DNA of 64,000 nucleotides from Streptomyces sp. SAT1 (GCF_001654495.1 NZ_CP015849.1:7233001-7297000); one strand, 5' to 3'; shown: positions 1 to 8,447, counted from the first letter of the stretch. The notes: generated by a model from the letters alone, not told the origin. Made by a program: numbers and translations.

Positions 1-153
1 CGCCGCACCGGACATCTCCGCTCCGAGGCGACCGCCGACCTGCCGGGCCTGGATCCCGGGCTTTAGGTCTTCGCGGTCATCGTCGTGCTGCTGCGCGGGC
101 GGCGCAAGCGCGCAGCGGCAGCCGTCCGGGCGGCCTCCCTCTCGGGTGGCTGA
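1..153 (+). pseudogene. 3' end of an unidentified gene with in-frame TAG
   Basis: Frame 1 is open from the window edge to a TAG at 64-66, and the same frame continues after it to a TGA at 151-153. The part after the TAG encodes VFAVIVVLLRGRRKR, a hydrophobic stretch followed by a basic cluster, as at the C-terminus of a membrane protein. This suggests either a gene ending at 66 or an originally longer membrane protein cut by a nonsense mutation. The gene body lies outside the window, so the family cannot be recognised. Confidence 0.3.
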
Positions 154-208
154 CGCCAGGTCGGAGCGTGCCCACACCCACTGTCCCGGCAAAGCGAGGG
201 GAATGATC

Positions 209-1669
209 ATGCGCAGGACCTGGCCGACGGTGCTCGCCATTATGATGGCGGCGGCGGTGACCTCGTGCACATCGCGGACGACCGCGGCGGACACGCCGTC
301 CCGGCCACCGCTGCGGTGGGGCGAGTGCCCCGGCCCGGCGGAGGCGGCGCTGGAGTGCGCGAAGCTCGCGGTGCCGCTCGACTACCGCCACCCTCACGGG
401 CGGACGATCGACGTCGAGGTGTCCCGTCTGCCGAGCGGGAAGCCGGCTGAGAAGCGCGGCGTGCTCCTGCTCAACCCCGGGGGCCCCGGCCTGCCCGGGC
501 TCCACGTCCCCGTCCTGATGAAGCTGCCCGAGAAGGTGCGCGACCGCTACGACGTGATCGGGTTCGACCCACGCGGTGTCGGCCACAGCACCCCTCTGAG
601 CTGTGGCTTCACCAGGGCCCAGGGTGAGGCGGCGGTTAACCCGCCCGACCCGGGCAGCGCGGCTGACGTGTCGAGGCAGGCCGCGGCCGCGAAGAGCCTT
701 GCGGCACAGTGCACCACGGCGAGGACTGCGAACCTGCTGCCGTACATCACCACCGCGAACACCGCGCGGGACATGGACCGGATCCGAGCGGCCCTGGGCG
801 TGCCGAGGATCTCGTACTACGGCGAGTCCTACGGCACCTACCTCGGCGCCGTGTACACCACCCTCTTCCCCGGCCACGGCGACCGCGTCGTGCTCGACAG
901 CAGCCTGCCGCCCGAGGGCTACGACGTCGAGGCCCTGCGCGGCCAGGGCGCGGGCTTCGAGACGCGCTTCCCCGACTTCGCGGAGTTCGCCGCCGCACAC
1001 CGGCGATACCACCTGGGCAGCACACCGGCCGCGGTGCGCGAGAAGTACTTCCGGCTCGCCGCGCGCCTCGACGACAAGCCCGTACGGGGATACGACGGCA
1101 CGACGTTCCGCGTCGTCACCGCAGCGATGATCCGCGCGGACAGCGACCTCGCCGGCCTGGCCGCCATCTGGCACGCCCTGGACACGAACCAGCCGCCGCC
1201 GGGCTCCGCCGACCCCGGCGGCGGCGCGTACAGCGACAACTACCCCGCCGCCTACCTCGGGGTGATCTGCGGCGACTCCCACTGGCCGAAGGACCTCGCG
1301 ACCTATCGGCACAACGTCACGGTCGACCGCGTGCGCCACCCGATGTACGGCGCGTTCACCGCCAACATCCGGCCGTGCGCCTTCTGGCCCGCCCCCTCGG
1401 AGCCGAAGGTGAGGATCACCGATCGGGGACCCTCCGACGTGCTCATGGTGCAAAACCTCCGCGATCCGGCGACCCCGCTGCCCGGGGCGCTCCGCACGCG
1501 TCGGGCCCTCGGTGAACGGGCCCGGATGGTCACGATCGACCAGGGCGGTCACGTGGCCTACCTGTCGGGCGCGAACGCCTGCGGGAACGACGCCGTGAAC
1601 GACTACCTGGTCGCCGGGAGGCGACCTGCGCACGACACGTACTGCCCCGCCGCACAGCCGGTTCGATGA
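209..1669 (+). CDS. Secreted alpha/beta hydrolase, TAP-like peptidase
   Basis: Exported serine hydrolase of the Streptomyces tripeptidyl aminopeptidase family, expected to release short N-terminal peptides outside the cell. The ATG at 209 is chosen because GAGGGG lies 7 nt upstream and a clean signal follows (MRRTWPTVLAIMMAAAVTSC), ending in a possible lipobox (VTSC); GTG at 146 and ATG at 203 are in-frame alternatives. The oxyanion-loop motif NPGGPG precedes the nucleophile elbow GESYG (Ser207). The C-terminal TAP-like portion holds an aspartate in RDPATP and a histidine in QGGHVAY, completing a plausible triad. Length, about 486 residues, is normal. The gene stands alone. Exact peptide specificity cannot be read from sequence. 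Confidence 0.85.
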   Translation: MRRTWPTVLAIMMAAAVTSCTSRTTAADTPSRPPLRWGECPGPAEAALECAKLAVPLDYRHPHGRTIDVEVSRLPSGKPAEKRGVLLLNPGGPGLPGLHVPVLMKLPEKVRDRYDVIGFDPRGVGHSTPLSCGFTRAQGEAAVNPPDPGSAADVSRQAAAAKSLAAQCTTARTANLLPYITTANTARDMDRIRAALGVPRISYYGESYGTYLGAVYTTLFPGHGDRVVLDSSLPPEGYDVEALRGQGAGFETRFPDFAEFAAAHRRYHLGSTPAAVREKYFRLAARLDDKPVRGYDGTTFRVVTAAMIRADSDLAGLAAIWHALDTNQPPPGSADPGGGAYSDNYPAAYLGVICGDSHWPKDLATYRHNVTVDRVRHPMYGAFTANIRPCAFWPAPSEPKVRITDRGPSDVLMVQNLRDPATPLPGALRTRRALGERARMVTIDQGGHVAYLSGANACGNDAVNDYLVAGRRPAHDTYCPAAQPVR

Positions 1670-1751
1670 CGGAGCCGGCACCGGTGCCTTAGGCCGGCTG
1701 TCGGGTCGGCGTGATCCAAACGACAGCCACCGAGGCGGGAGCCTCGCCGTA

Positions 1752-2829
1752 TCACCCGCGTATCACACAGAAGGGCCCTATGCGGTGAGGGTGTGGTTGA
1801 GGGATGGTGGCGGCGGTGCTGATGGTGCCGGGCATGAGGTGTCGGTAGGTCTTGAAGGTGACGTCGATGTTCTTGTGGCCCATCCATTCGGCGACGTCCG
1901 TGATGGGAATGTTGCGGGTGAGGCAATGGGAAGCGAAGAAGTGCCGGTAGCTGTAGATCACCATGCCGACAGGGATGTCGACTTCGCCGGCCTTCTTGAT
2001 CCGCTGCCATTGGTTGCCGAGGTAGTAGTGCGGGAACGGCCGGGACGGATCCTGGGGTGGCGCAACAGGTAGCCGTCGACGGTGCCGTGCTTGTCGGCAT
2101 ACCACTCGATCGTGTCCTTGACGCGGGCGGGCAGGGACACGTCGCGGTATTCACCGTTCTTGCGGTGTTTGAGGCGGCCGTAATGGCCGGTGGTCTGGTT
2201 GACCTGCTCGGTGACTCGATAGACGTCGTCAGCGACGATGCCGCGCAGGTTGACGGCGGCGGCCTCGCCGTTGCGCATGCCGTAGCCGCTCATCAGATCA
2301 GCGATCAGCGATCAGCAGGAAACGATCGTCACCGGCGGTGCGTATCTGCCGCAGTTGCTCAGGTGAGGGGATGACCGCACGCTTCGGGTCGTACTGGGGC
2401 GGTTTCACCCCCGTCAGGGGGGTGCTCCTCGCACAGGCCCAGACGATGGGCGTCCAGGAGGGTCGCCTTGAGCTTGTCGAAGGCATTGGCCTGGGTGGCC
2501 AGGCCGACACCACCGCGTTCCATCGCCCGGACGAAGCCCTCGACGACCTCGTGGTCGAAGGTGTCCATCCGCCGGCTGCCCAGCAGCGGCAGCATGTGGT
2601 GCTCCAGCAGGGAGCCCGAGACCCGCTCCGCCTTCGTCCTGCTCCGCGGCCCGACCTGCTTCCTGGCGTTGTAGACCTCGGTCAAACGCCCGACGGCCTT
2701 CTCGTGGGTCGCGAACCCGGATTCCTCCACCTGACGCTCGGCCGCCGACCGGTAACGGATCTTGTAAGCGTGCGGACACTTCGACCACCGCGACCGCGCA
2801 TGCTCACACTCCTTGAGAAACGACCCCAT
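1752..2829 (-). pseudogene. Tyrosine recombinase, three frameshifts
   Basis: Remnant of a phage- or ICE-type site-specific recombinase. Reading 5' to 3' on the minus strand, the N-terminal core-binding part begins near MGSFLKECEHARSRW. The frame is lost in a run of six G (plus strand 2417-2422), where one extra base turns EEHPLTGVKPPQYDP out of frame. It is lost again at a 7-bp tandem duplication (AGCGATC twice, 2300-2313), and a third time near 2050. Removing one copy of the 7-mer restores RFLLIADLMSGYGMRNGEA exactly. The catalytic end is still readable: YSYRHFFAS, MGHKNIDVT and the tyrosine in KTYRHLMP. It sits beside a truncated pirin gene, which suggests an old integration. No attachment repeats or other element genes were identified. 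Confidence 0.85.
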
Positions 2830-2931
2830 CCCACGAACCAACGCAGCTTGCCCCACGGCCGACCGACTCCCGTGACTGATGCTGACAGTTTGCTGACCTT
2901 CAGGCACCAAACACGCCGTTGACGTGCGGAA

Positions 2932-3123
2932 ATGCTGATGCAGTTCGCTATGTGGTGGAACTTCGTCGGGCGCAGCCACGCGGACATCGTCCGGGCCCGG
3001 CAGGAGTGGGAGGAGGCGTCCGACCGGTTCGGCGCCGTCGAGGGCTGTCCCGGAGCGCGCCTGCCCGCCCCGGCCCTGCCCCACGCCACCCTCACCCCGC
3101 GCCGCAACCCGCCGCGGGCCTGA
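2932..3123 (+). pseudogene. Pirin C-terminal remnant
   Basis: About 60 codons encode the typical end of a pirin-family cupin protein: MWWNFVGRSHADIVRARQ, then RFGAVEG and RLPAPALP. Full pirins are roughly 290-320 residues with two cupin barrels, and only the last part of the second is present. The fragment has no credible ribosome binding site and abuts the start of the decayed recombinase on the other strand. The simplest reading is that the 5' part was removed or displaced when the integrated element entered or was lost. No intact pirin gene is present in this window. Confidence 0.7.
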
Positions 3124-3148
3124 CCCCGCCCTCCCGCGCCGAAGGCAC

Positions 3149-3202
3149 GCGAGGACGGGGACCGCAAGGCGGAGCTGCGAGGACGGGACCGCAAGGCGGA
3201 GC
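3149..3202. repeat. 27/26-bp tandem repeat
   Basis: Two adjacent copies of GCGAGGACGGGGACCGCAAG followed by GCGGAGC (positions 3149-3175 and 3177-3202) differ by one G. They lie in a gene-free stretch between the pirin remnant and the small membrane gene. No function is evident. Confidence 0.7.
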
Positions 3203-3246
3203 CGCCGCGCCGGGGCGCGGCGGCGGACCGGCCGGGAGGCGGTCGG

Positions 3247-3369
3247 TCAGGGCGCCGGGGGCTCGTCGTCGGACTCGGTCGGCCACTTGGACAGCAGCTC
3301 CTCGAAAGCGTCCATCCCCAGCAGGAGCAGCAACATCGCGATCGGCGTGCACAGCGCTACCAGAACCAT
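3247..3369 (-). CDS. Small single-pass membrane protein, 40 aa
   Basis: A short reading frame starts at ATG 3369 with GGGAGG 4 nt upstream. It encodes MVLVALCTPIAMLLLLLGMD, one hydrophobic segment, followed by an acidic amphipathic tail (FEELLSKWPTESDDEPPAP) ending at TGA 3247. The layout of a membrane anchor followed by a charged cytosolic tail, together with a good ribosome binding site, makes it a likely real gene. It lies downstream of and on the same strand as the response regulator gene, with a 132-bp gap. Function is unknown. Small membrane peptides of this shape occur in Streptomyces, but I cannot assign a named family. Confidence 0.6.
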   Translation of the reverse strand: MVLVALCTPIAMLLLLLGMDAFEELLSKWPTESDDEPPAP

Positions 3370-3501
3370 GGAGCCTCCCGGGGGGAGCACCAGCGGACCC
3401 TTCACCCGGCCCGGCCGGCGGCACGCGGCAAGGCACCTCCAGTCTGCGGCCGAATGGGGTAACGCGCACGTCGGAGGGCGGCCGGCGGCCGCCCGTCCTC
3501 A

Positions 3502-3933
3502 CTACTCCTTCGGAGGCTTGACCGCGATGTCCAGATAGAAGGAGTCGATGCTGCGGACCGCCGCCTCGAACTCCTCCAGGTTCACCGGCTTGGTGACATA
3601 GGCGTTGGCGTGATGGTGGTAGGCGCCGGTGACGTCGTCGGGCGCGGCCGACGTGGTGAGGACGACGACCGGGATGGTCCGCAGATCGGGGTCCTCCTTG
3701 ACGACGGCCAGGAACTCCCGGCCGTTCATGCGCGGCATGTTGAGATCGAGCACGATCAGATCGGGCCGCTCGTTGGCCGTGTCGCGCAGGTAGTCCAGGG
3801 CCGCGATCCCGTCGGAGACCTGGGTGAGGTTGCGGGTGCCCCGCTCGGCGAGGGCGTCCTGGATGAGCATCGCGTCGGCGATGTCGTCCTCGACCAGCAG
3901 CACGTCGTGGGGGCGGATGGTGGCGGCGGCCAT
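3502..3933 (-). CDS. Response regulator, receiver only
   Basis: Stand-alone CheY/Rcp1-like receiver of 143 residues with no output domain. The acidic pocket is EDD (15-17), the phosphoacceptor is Asp63 in VLDLNMP, the switch Thr is in VVVLTTS, and the conserved lysine is Lys115 in VTKP. The insert AYHHHANAY before TKP resembles the Rcp1 subfamily that partners with phytochrome-like histidine kinases. It is transcribed divergently from the histidine kinase gene at 4139, sharing a 205-bp intergenic region, so it is the natural phosphotransfer partner. Because there is no DNA-binding or enzymatic domain, it probably acts as a phosphate shuttle or through protein contact; that last point is inference. 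Confidence 0.9.
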   Translation of the reverse strand: MAAATIRPHDVLLVEDDIADAMLIQDALAERGTRNLTQVSDGIAALDYLRDTANERPDLIVLDLNMPRMNGREFLAVVKEDPDLRTIPVVVLTTSAAPDDVTGAYHHHANAYVTKPVNLEEFEAAVRSIDSFYLDIAVKPPKE

Positions 3934-4138
3934 GAGTCACGGGCTCCGGGGGGTGGGCGGCGGGTGAGAGATGCGTCGTAGCTGTTCCGCCCGGTCGCGG
4001 ACCGAACCGGACCGGGCACCGGCCAGGCTAAGGCGTCGATCTCGCCGTGGACAACATGTGTTGGCGGACGGTGGGTACAGTGTGCTTGGCCCGCGCCTGA
4101 CCGCGGCCGCAACCGCTGAGGGAGAGACACGAGCCGGG

Positions 4139-5770
4139 ATGCAGAGCAAGCCGTCGGACACCGCGGGTGCCTTCTCCGGCTGGACCACCCGCCGCTGGCT
4201 GCGCACGGGGGTCCTCACCACCCTGGCCGTCCTCGCGGTCCTCGGATCGCTGGGCGGCTGGGCCACGTGGCGCACCTCACAGCTCACCGCCGACCTGGTC
4301 GACCGGCGCTCGCCCGCGCTGGTCCAGGCCCTGCGGGTGGAACAGGGCCTGGTCAACCAGGAGACCGGGATCCGGGGCTACGGACTGTCGGGCCGCACCG
4401 ACTTCCTCCAGCCCTACGCCCAGGGCGTGCGTGACGAACAGGCCGCGCTCGGGCGGCTGCGCACCCTGGTCGCGGACGACGACCGCGCCGGTGCCGATCT
4501 GGCCGAGGTCGAGCGGCTGGCCGAGGACTGGCAGCGGCGCGTGGCCCGTCCCGTCGCCGCCGCCTCCGCCGAGGAGGCCGTGCGGCTCGCCGCCCAGCGG
4601 GCGAGGGACGGCAAGGGCGCCTTCGACGCGCTGCGCTCCGCGATGTCCCGCCAGCAGTCCCACCTCCAGGGCGAGAACGCCGCGGGCGTCCACGACCTGA
4701 GGCAGGCGGTGACCCTGCGCAACTGGACGTTCGCGGGCATCGCCGTCGTCATCGTGCTGGTGGCCGCGCTGGTCTCCGAGGGACTGCGCCGCGGCATCAC
4801 CGCTCCGCTCAGCCGGCTGAGCGCGGACGCCCGGCGCGTCGCCGGCGGCCGCTTCGACCACGCCCTGACCGGCACCGGACCCGCCGACCTGCGCCGGCTG
4901 GCCGAGGACGTGGAGTCCATGCGGCTGCGCCTGGTGAAGGAGCTCCAGTTCAGCGAGGAGTCCCGCACCCTGCTGGACGAACAGGCGGAGGACCTGCGCC
5001 GCTCCAACACGGAACTGGAGCAGTTCGCCTACGTCGCCTCGCACGACCTCCAGGAACCGCTGCGCAAGGTGTCGAGCTTCACACAGCTGCTGCAACGGCG
5101 CTACGGCGGCCAACTGGACGACAGGGCCGACCAGTACATCTCGTTCGCCGTCGACGGCGCCAACCGTATGCAGACCCTCATCAACGACCTGCTGGCCTTC
5201 TCCCGGGTCGGCCGGGTGCACAACGACCACCGCTCCGTCGACCTGGAGTCGGTCTTCGGCCGCACCCTCGACGACCTCGGCGTGGCCGTCGAGGAGACCG
5301 GCGCCGAGATCACCCACGACCCGCTGCCCACCGTCGTCGGGGACGCCACCCAGCTGGGCACCCTCTGGCAGAACCTGCTGTCCAACGCCATCAAGTTCCG
5401 CAGCCCCGACCACCCGCCGCACGTCCACGTCAGCGCCTCCGAGGACGACGGCACCTGGGAGTTCGCCGTCAGCGACAACGGCATCGGCATCGCCCCGGAG
5501 TTCCGCGAGAAGGTCTTCGTCATCTTCCAGCGGCTGCACACCAAGGACGCCTACCCGGGCACCGGCATCGGACTGGCCATGTGCAAGAAGGTCGTGGAGT
5601 TCCACGGCGGAAGGATCCGGATCGACCCCGACTACAAACTGGGCACCCGCGTGATCTTCACCCTCCCCGTCGCCGCCGCGGACACGGCGTCCGAGCAGAG
5701 ACCGGAGCCCCCGCCCACCGTTCCGTCCCCGGGCCGCCCGGAGTCCCCGGAGGGAACGCCCCAGCCGTGA
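4139..5770 (+). CDS. CHASE3-HAMP sensor histidine kinase
   Basis: Membrane sensor kinase of 543 residues. TM1 is near residues 20-42, followed by a CHASE3-like extracellular helix bundle (RSPALVQALRVEQGLVNQET), TM2 (LRNWTFAGIAVVIVLVAALV) and a HAMP segment. A short coiled coil leads to HisKA with phosphoacceptor His302 in YVASHDLQEPLRK. HATPase boxes follow: N-box LLSNAIKF, G1 DNGIGI, F-box FVIFQRL and G2 GTGIGLAM. The kinase core resembles the phytochrome-type family (SHDLQEP). ATG 4139 is preceded by GAGGGAGAG at a slightly long spacing; upstream in-frame starts lack a better site. Its stop overlaps the next start (GTGA), coupling it to the receiver-phosphatase. The ligand is unknown. Confidence 0.9.
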   Translation: MQSKPSDTAGAFSGWTTRRWLRTGVLTTLAVLAVLGSLGGWATWRTSQLTADLVDRRSPALVQALRVEQGLVNQETGIRGYGLSGRTDFLQPYAQGVRDEQAALGRLRTLVADDDRAGADLAEVERLAEDWQRRVARPVAAASAEEAVRLAAQRARDGKGAFDALRSAMSRQQSHLQGENAAGVHDLRQAVTLRNWTFAGIAVVIVLVAALVSEGLRRGITAPLSRLSADARRVAGGRFDHALTGTGPADLRRLAEDVESMRLRLVKELQFSEESRTLLDEQAEDLRRSNTELEQFAYVASHDLQEPLRKVSSFTQLLQRRYGGQLDDRADQYISFAVDGANRMQTLINDLLAFSRVGRVHNDHRSVDLESVFGRTLDDLGVAVEETGAEITHDPLPTVVGDATQLGTLWQNLLSNAIKFRSPDHPPHVHVSASEDDGTWEFAVSDNGIGIAPEFREKVFVIFQRLHTKDAYPGTGIGLAMCKKVVEFHGGRIRIDPDYKLGTRVIFTLPVAAADTASEQRPEPPPTVPSPGRPESPEGTPQP

Positions 5771-6987
5771 CCGATCCCGCCGTGACCGACCGAGCCGCCG
5801 GCCGCGTGGACCGGTTCCGCATCCTGCTGGTGGAGGACGACGACGGGGACGCGCTCCTGGTCGAGGAACTCCTCTACGACACCGACCTGCCGCACACCCT
5901 CACCCGCTGCCGCACGGCCGCCGAGGCGCGCGGCGCGCTCGCCGCGCACCCCGTCGACTGCGTCCTGCTCGACCTCCATCTGCCCGACGCGTCAGGGATG
6001 GAGACGGTCCAGGCGATCGAGCCGGACACCCAGGCCGCCATCATCGTCCTGACCGGACTCGACGAACCCCGCGCCGGCGTCGACGCGTTGGCCGCGGGCG
6101 CCCAGGACTACCTGGTCAAGGGCAAGGTCGAACCCGACCTGATGCAGCGCGCCGTCCGCTACGCCATCCAGCGTAAGCAGGCCGAACGCGCCAACGCCGC
6201 CCTCCAGATCGGACGCCTGCGCGCCGAGGAGAACGCCCGCCTGGAACGCGGGCTGCTGCCCGAACCGCTGCTGTCCTCCACCGTCGTCACCACCTCCAGC
6301 CGCTACTACCCGGGCCGGGCGCAGGCCCTGCTCGGCGGCGACTTCCTCGACGTCGTCCAGACCGGCGACGGACAGGTCCACGCCGTCATCGGCGACGTCA
6401 GCGGGCACGGCCCCGACGCGGCCGCCCTCGGGGTCTGCCTGCGCATAGCCTGGCGCGCCCTGACCCTCGGCGGCCACCGGGACCAGCACCTGCTCACCCT
6501 GCTGGAACAGATCCACATCGCCGAGCGCACCGGCAGCGACCTGTTCGCCACCTGCACCCTCATCACCCTCGACCCGGACGCGGCCACCCTCACCCTGCAC
6601 CTGGCCGGCCACCACGAACCGTTGCTCGTCACCCCGGACGGCACCCGCCAGGTCACCGCCGCGCACGGCATCGCCCTCGGGATCGCCCCCGGACTGGGCA
6701 AGTGGACCCCCACCACCCTCGAACTCCCGCCCCGCGGCGGGCTCATCGTCTACACCGACGGCCTGATCGAGGGGTTCGCGGACAGCACCGAGGCCCGGCT
6801 CGGGGTGGAGGGCCTGCTGCGCATCATCGACACCATCGACGATCCCGACCCCGGCACCCACCTCGACCGGCTGATCGCCCGCACCCGCACGCTCAACGCC
6901 GACCGGCACACCGACGACCTCGCCGTGCTGCGCCTGGACTGGGACACCGGCCGTGTCCCGGCCGCGGAGCGGGGCCCCGAGCGGTAG
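5767..6987 (+). CDS. Receiver-PP2C (RsbU-like) phosphatase
   Basis: Two-domain signalling enzyme of 406 residues. The N-terminal receiver has RILLVEDDDGD, phosphoacceptor Asp69 in VLLDLHLP and a lysine in YLVKGK. A helical linker (QIGRLRAEENARLERGLLP) is followed by a PPM/SpoIIE-type serine phosphatase with metal-binding motifs GGDFLD, GDVSGHGPDAA and YTDGLIEG. GTG 5767 overlaps the kinase stop (GTGA) and has GGAGGG upstream, so translation is coupled. Known family members dephosphorylate anti-sigma-factor antagonists in partner-switching systems. Phosphorylation by the adjacent kinase would plausibly gate the phosphatase. No antagonist or anti-sigma gene lies nearby, so the substrate is encoded elsewhere. 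Confidence 0.9.
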   Translation: MTDPAVTDRAAGRVDRFRILLVEDDDGDALLVEELLYDTDLPHTLTRCRTAAEARGALAAHPVDCVLLDLHLPDASGMETVQAIEPDTQAAIIVLTGLDEPRAGVDALAAGAQDYLVKGKVEPDLMQRAVRYAIQRKQAERANAALQIGRLRAEENARLERGLLPEPLLSSTVVTTSSRYYPGRAQALLGGDFLDVVQTGDGQVHAVIGDVSGHGPDAAALGVCLRIAWRALTLGGHRDQHLLTLLEQIHIAERTGSDLFATCTLITLDPDAATLTLHLAGHHEPLLVTPDGTRQVTAAHGIALGIAPGLGKWTPTTLELPPRGGLIVYTDGLIEGFADSTEARLGVEGLLRIIDTIDDPDPGTHLDRLIARTRTLNADRHTDDLAVLRLDWDTGRVPAAERGPER

Positions 6988-7010
6988 AGCCGGAGCCGCG
7001 CCCGCCGCGG

Positions 7011-7034
7011 CTGTCGCTGTCGCTGTCGCTGTCG
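7011..7034. repeat. Hexanucleotide repeat (CTGTCG)x4
   Basis: Four perfect CTGTCG units lie 24 bp after the stop of the receiver-phosphatase gene. It is a slippage-prone microsatellite in noncoding DNA, with no assigned role. Confidence 0.8.
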
Positions 7035-7176
7035 CACACGCTGTTACAAGACCAGGACAAAGCGCCGATGAACGCCCGCGCCCGGGGCGTCGTCGTAACT
7101 GATGAGTGCGCCGATCGGCACGATCGTGACGGTCGGCGCGAAACGCGGTTCTGATCAGAAAAGGGGCAGATCTGTG

Positions 7177-7593
7177 ATGGTCTCGAAGCGGCGCTCCCTG
7201 CGCACGGCCGTCGTCGGTGTTCTCGGCGCGGCCTCCCTCGCCCTCGCGGGCACCGCGACGGCAGCCACCGCGGCTCCCGTCGCGGCCTCCGGAGTCGTCG
7301 CACAGAAGTCCGTGGCCGCCAAGGCGGGCATCACGGCCACGCCGTCGGCGACCTCCGTCCGCGCCTGGGAGCTGTTCCGGGTCACGGGCCGGACCACCGG
7401 GCTCAAGGCGGGCAGCAAGGTGACCCTCCAGCAGAAGCAGCACGGCACGTGGGTCAGCCTGCCCGCGTCCATGAACACCTCGCGGACCGGTTCCTACTCG
7501 CTCGGCGTCAAGCTCGGCCTGAAGGGCAGGAACGACCTCCGCATCGTCAGCGGCACGACGGCCTCCCCGGTCTTCCAGGTGACCGTCCGCTGA
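7177..7593 (+). CDS. Small secreted protein, Ig-like fold
   Basis: Exported protein of 138 residues. ATG 7177 is preceded by AAGGGGC and starts a Sec signal (basic KRRSLRT, hydrophobic core VVGVLGAASLALAGTATA, Ala-rich cleavage region). The mature part has alternating beta-strand patterning (TPSATSVRAWELFRVTGRTT, KVTLQQK, TGSYSLGVKL, PVFQVTVR), which fits one immunoglobulin-like or bacterial surface beta-sandwich domain. There are no cysteines and no sortase or lipobox motif, so it is probably free in the medium or loosely wall-bound. A strong terminator hairpin follows at once, so it is a single-gene unit. Function unknown. Confidence 0.8.
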   Translation: MVSKRRSLRTAVVGVLGAASLALAGTATAATAAPVAASGVVAQKSVAAKAGITATPSATSVRAWELFRVTGRTTGLKAGSKVTLQQKQHGTWVSLPASMNTSRTGSYSLGVKLGLKGRNDLRIVSGTTASPVFQVTVR

Positions 7594-7616
7594 CCCCACC
7601 CCGACGAGCACACCCT

Positions 7617-7655
7617 GACACCGGCACCGGGCCGCCCACGCCCGGTGCCGGTGTC
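7617..7655. terminator. Hairpin after secreted-protein gene
   Basis: Perfect 16-bp stem (GACACCGGCACCGGGC and its complement) with a 7-nt loop, beginning 23 bp after the stop at 7593. No T-tract follows, as is common for Streptomyces terminators. Confidence 0.8.
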
Positions 7656-7699
7656 GTGCCACGGCGGCCCGGAGGCCCGGACGCCGATCTTCGTTGTGC

Positions 7700-7734
7700 C
7701 GGTACTACGTACGGCGAGCCGATCGCCAGTACCG
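7700..7734. promoter_or_regulatory. Inverted repeat upstream of TetR gene
   Basis: CGGTAC (7700-7705) and GTACCG (7729-7734) flank a second pair (GGCGA at 7714-7718 and TCGCC at 7723-7727) just before the ATG at 7746. The position directly upstream of a TetR-family gene suggests an autoregulatory operator; this is inferred. Confidence 0.4.
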
Positions 7735-7745
7735 TAGGGACAACT

Positions 7746-8336
7746 ATGCCGAAGATTATCGACCACGATCAGCGACGCCGGGAAATCGTCGCGGTCGCGA
7801 AGAAGCTCATCATCCAGGGCGGGTTCGAGGCCGCGACGATGAGGAGCATCGTCGCCGAGGCGGGTTTCGCCAACGGCGCGCTCAAGCGCTACTTCCCCAG
7901 CAAGGACAGCATCGTCGCCGCCACCTTCGAGAGCGTGCTCGCGGAGATGAACGAGCGGATGGTCGCGAGCGAACCGGCGTCCGACCCCAGGGAGGCGCTG
8001 CGGCGCGACCTGGAGGCCACCCTGCCGCTTGACCAGTACCGCATCGACTCCGCCCGGGTGCTGCTCGCGCTGTGGGAGCACTCGCTGGACAACGAGGACC
8101 TCGCCACGCTCTACCGCGAACACCTCATGGAGTGGCGCCGCAGGCTCGCCGCGCGGATCGCCGAGGCGCGCGGCCGGGGCGAGGCACCCGACGCGCCCGC
8201 CGTGCACATGCTCGCGGGCGAGATCATCGGCATGGCCGTCGGCGCCAACGTCACCTCGCTGATGTTCCCCGCCGGAGCGCTCGTGCCCGAGCACCGCGCC
8301 TACGTCGACCGGTGGATGCGCAACCTCGACGACTGA
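7746..8336 (+). CDS. TetR-family regulator
   Basis: Transcription factor of 196 residues with an N-terminal TetR helix-turn-helix: RREIVAVAKKLIIQGGFEAA, then TMRSIVAEAGFANGALKRYF and the conserved FPSKDSI. The all-alpha C-terminal ligand domain is typical in length. ATG 7746 has AGGGAC at good spacing. An imperfect palindrome just upstream fits autorepression. Its closest neighbour is the convergent DHFR-like gene, with a hairpin between them, so the regulated target is not obvious from context; the gene may control only itself or distant genes. Confidence 0.9.
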   Translation: MPKIIDHDQRRREIVAVAKKLIIQGGFEAATMRSIVAEAGFANGALKRYFPSKDSIVAATFESVLAEMNERMVASEPASDPREALRRDLEATLPLDQYRIDSARVLLALWEHSLDNEDLATLYREHLMEWRRRLAARIAEARGRGEAPDAPAVHMLAGEIIGMAVGANVTSLMFPAGALVPEHRAYVDRWMRNLDD

Positions 8337-8401
8337 CCCCGGCCCAGGGACCGCCCGGGAGCGGGGGAGCGGGGCCGTGGCCGGGGCCGGGCGGTACGGC
8401 A

Positions 8402-8438
8402 CCCGCGCGGCCGGTCCCGGACCGTCCGGCCGCGCGGG
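8402..8438. terminator. Bidirectional hairpin between convergent genes
   Basis: A 13-bp perfect stem (CCCGCGCGGCCGG and complement) with an 11-nt loop separates the TetR gene from the convergent reductase gene. It serves as a terminator for either strand by position. Confidence 0.7.
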
Positions 8439-8447
8439 CCGTCCGGG

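Noticed and set aside
1740..1770. GTATCACCCGCGTATCACAC as an attachment-site core of the decayed element
   Set aside because: The short repeat has no second copy at a plausible element end and no tRNA gene is nearby.
4061..4081. TTGGCG ... TACAGT as a promoter of the histidine kinase
   Set aside because: The spacer is only 9 bp, too short for a sigma-70-type promoter.
7011..7034. Hexanucleotide repeat as a phase-variation switch
   Set aside because: It lies after a stop codon and not in a promoter or coding frame of a start, so a switching role is unsupported.
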